DNA of 15,734 nucleotides. It comes from Coemansia sp. RSA 922 (taxonomy: Eukaryota > Kickxellomycota > Kickxellomycetes > Kickxellales > Kickxellaceae). Below are positions 14,356-15,734 of the stretch, one piece after another. The translations under genes and the position numbers were made by a program. The notes beneath the pieces were generated by a model. It made no database searches, was not told the DNA's origin, and saw only the letters and a program-made list of their open reading frames with translations. The stretch spans positions 1 to 15,734 of the forward strand of contig JANBQS010000540.1 in NCBI GenBank assembly GCA_027577415.1, in the 5' to 3' direction. Each line of letters opens with the position of its first letter. Positions within the stretch are counted from its first letter, which is position 1.

Positions 14356-15734
14356 ATGTCAGATATTACACATACAAAATCTACGGCGCGATTCGATGAG
14401 TTTGCCACTGTGGACTGGATCGACGATGCCGCCAAGGAGCGGCGACGGCTACAGGGGCTGTGGGGGCACTTGGGTACTCGGCGAGTATCCTTATCGTGGG
14501 TATACCTAGCATACGACGCAGCAGTATCATGGATAGTAGTACTATTAGCAGGAGTATTAATAGGCGTAAACACAGCAATGATATCGATTGTGACCGAATG
14601 GCTGAGCGACGCCAAGCAAGGAGTATGCTCTAGGGGCTGGTGGCTGAACCAAAAGTTCTGCTGCTGGGAAGAAGCCGACGAAGCCTGCGCCGCGTGGTTG
14701 ACTTGGGATCAAGCATTGGTCGGTGGGTCATCGGGATTTATACGGTGGCTGGCGTTTGTAACTACGGGTACAGCGATGGCAGCAACGTGTGCGTTTCTAG
14801 TGCGCGGGTATGCACCATTGGCGGCTGGCTCAGGACTGGGCGAGATTAAGGCTATTTTGGGCGGGTTTGTTATTAGAGGGTTTATGGGCGGATGGACTCT
14901 AGTAATGAAGAGCGTCGGGTTGGCGCTGGCTGTAGGCTCGGGACTCAGTGTCGGAAAGGAAGGACCCGCTGTGCACATGGGCTGCTGTATTGGCAATGTG
15001 GTAGCGAGGAATTTCAGTAAATACCGGCGTAGCGCTGCCCGCCAACGCGAAGTCATTTCAGCAGCAGCAGCCGCCGGCGTGGCTGTGGCGTTTGGCGCAC
15101 CTATTGGCGGGGTGTTATTTTCCTTGGAAGATTTAAGCTCGCATTTCCCCCGCAAAACCCTGTGGCGCAGTTTCCTTTGTGCACTAATAGCTACTGTCAG
15201 CCTACAAGCCATGAACCCATTTCGAACCGGCAAATTGGTAATGTTCCAAGCTACCTATGACCGCGATTGGCATTTTTTCGAGACTGGCTTTTTCGTATTG
15301 CTCGGTGTGTTTGGCGGTGTGTTTGGCGGTATTTGTATTCGCCTACATTTACGCGTTGCTGCTTGGCGGCGTCGCTATGTTCGTCCCTCTGATGCTGTTA
15401 CTGAGGCGGCTATTCTGGCATTGGGCACTACGGCGATTACCTATGCTAATGTTTATACTCGCGCTGACATGGGCGAATTACTGGCGTATTTACTACAAGA
15501 GTGTCCCTCGACGACGGCTTTGCAACAGCCCTCGGGTGGCTGGGGCGGTATGTGTGATCCGGCCAACTCAGGGCGCGTAATAATAGGATTGCTGGCGGCT
15601 ACTGTTATCCGAGCTATTGGTACTATAGTAGCATACGGGTGTCGCGTTCCCTGTGGCATATTTGTGCCTAGTATGGCGATTGGCGCATCATTCGGACGTA
15701 TGCTGGGTACCTTGGCGCAACACTTGCACCGTAC
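14356..15734 (+). CDS. CLC-type chloride channel/transporter (Gef1/ClC-3-like), 3' end beyond window
   Basis: An uninterrupted frame runs from ATG 14356 to the right edge (459 codons plus 2 nt, no stop). The N-terminus is cytosolic (DWIDDAAKERRR). Membrane helices then begin with SWIVVLLAGVLIGVNTAMIS. The chloride-pore motifs are present: GSG 158-160 (AGSGLGEIK) with Ser159 for central anion binding, GKEGP with gating Glu202, and GIFVP from Gly434 (VPCGIFVPSMAIGA). NPFRTGKLVMF and YDRDWHFFE match the Gef1/ClC-3 subgroup, which acidifies and supplies chloride to Golgi/endosomal/vacuolar compartments. At the site normally LEE (proton glutamate), the sequence is LED, with Asp259. A 12-nt unit (GGTGTGTTTGGC) is tandemly doubled near 15304-15327, giving GVFGGVFGG. 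CBS domains expected at the C-terminus lie outside the window. Confidence 0.95.
   Translation, partial: MSDITHTKSTARFDEFATVDWIDDAAKERRRLQGLWGHLGTRRVSLSWVYLAYDAAVSWIVVLLAGVLIGVNTAMISIVTEWLSDAKQGVCSRGWWLNQKFCCWEEADEACAAWLTWDQALVGGSSGFIRWLAFVTTGTAMAATCAFLVRGYAPLAAGSGLGEIKAILGGFVIRGFMGGWTLVMKSVGLALAVGSGLSVGKEGPAVHMGCCIGNVVARNFSKYRRSAARQREVISAAAAAGVAVAFGAPIGGVLFSLEDLSSHFPRKTLWRSFLCALIATVSLQAMNPFRTGKLVMFQATYDRDWHFFETGFFVLLGVFGGVFGGICIRLHLRVAAWRRRYVRPSDAVTEAAILALGTTAITYANVYTRADMGELLAYLLQECPSTTALQQPSGGWGGMCDPANSGRVIIGLLAATVIRAIGTIVAYGCRVPCGIFVPSMAIGASFGRMLGTLAQHLHR

Noticed and set aside
14709..15233. 174-codon minus-strand open frame inside the CLC gene
   Set aside because: It is antisense to the CLC pore motifs (GSG, GKEGP). 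Its Pro/Ala/Thr-rich composition is the mirror of Gly/Ala-rich helices.
1..15734. tRNA or rRNA genes, CRISPR arrays, terminal repeats of transposons, telomeric repeats
   Set aside because: Intergenic stretches were scanned by eye for tRNA T-loop patterns, regularly spaced repeats, long terminal direct or inverted repeats and TTAGGG-type arrays. None was seen, but weak or degenerate elements could be missed without tools.

Overview
The window looks like accessory DNA from an early-diverging fungus. The genes are eukaryotic and mostly single-exon, with short GT-AG introns of 114 and 119 nt. There are TATA and Kozak-type start signals and T/CT-rich leaders. Three gene families point to fungi: two FunK1-type (fungal-type) protein kinases, an RTA1-like membrane protein, and a Gef1/ClC-3-type CLC protein. 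Several copies of an F-box-like, LRR-like family are also present; from memory, such families are greatly expanded in Kickxellales such as Coemansia. That placement is inference, not something measured here.

Layout. Positions 1-625 (-) hold a decayed F-box-like gene that runs off the left edge. Positions 986-3796 (+) hold FunK1 kinase A, with its first exon at 986-1115. Positions 3928-5302 are a graveyard. It holds a relic with RCC1-like Cys/Gly repeats, a 182-codon minus-strand open frame with no early ATG, and a short F-box-family fragment. Positions 5315-5640 contain an unexplained Pro/Ser-rich open frame, followed by a G11 tract and a TATA box. Positions 5867-6241 (+) encode a 124-residue orphan protein. 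Positions 6645-8345 (+) hold an intact F-box-like gene. It converges, with only 37 nt between stop codons, on a paralogue at 8383-10044 (-) that is broken by a single in-frame TGA. Positions 10346-12939 (+) hold FunK1 kinase B, with exon 1 at 10346-10477. RTA1-like (13410-14225) and CLC (14356 to the right edge, partial) follow on the plus strand and look like ordinary conserved genes.

How it fits together. Twice in the window an F-box-like gene on the minus strand sits head-to-head with a FunK1 kinase on the plus strand (starts 625/986 and 10044/10346). Both kinases have a roughly 130-nt first exon followed by a roughly 115-nt intron. Both F-box partners are damaged, while both kinases keep catalytic residues. 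Each kinase also carries an N-terminal stretch with a D...E-x-K signature like the PD-(D/E)XK nuclease fold. A repeated module of a ubiquitin-adaptor-like gene beside a nuclease-like/kinase gene is the most interesting hypothesis here. Chance adjacency of two very large families is the main alternative.
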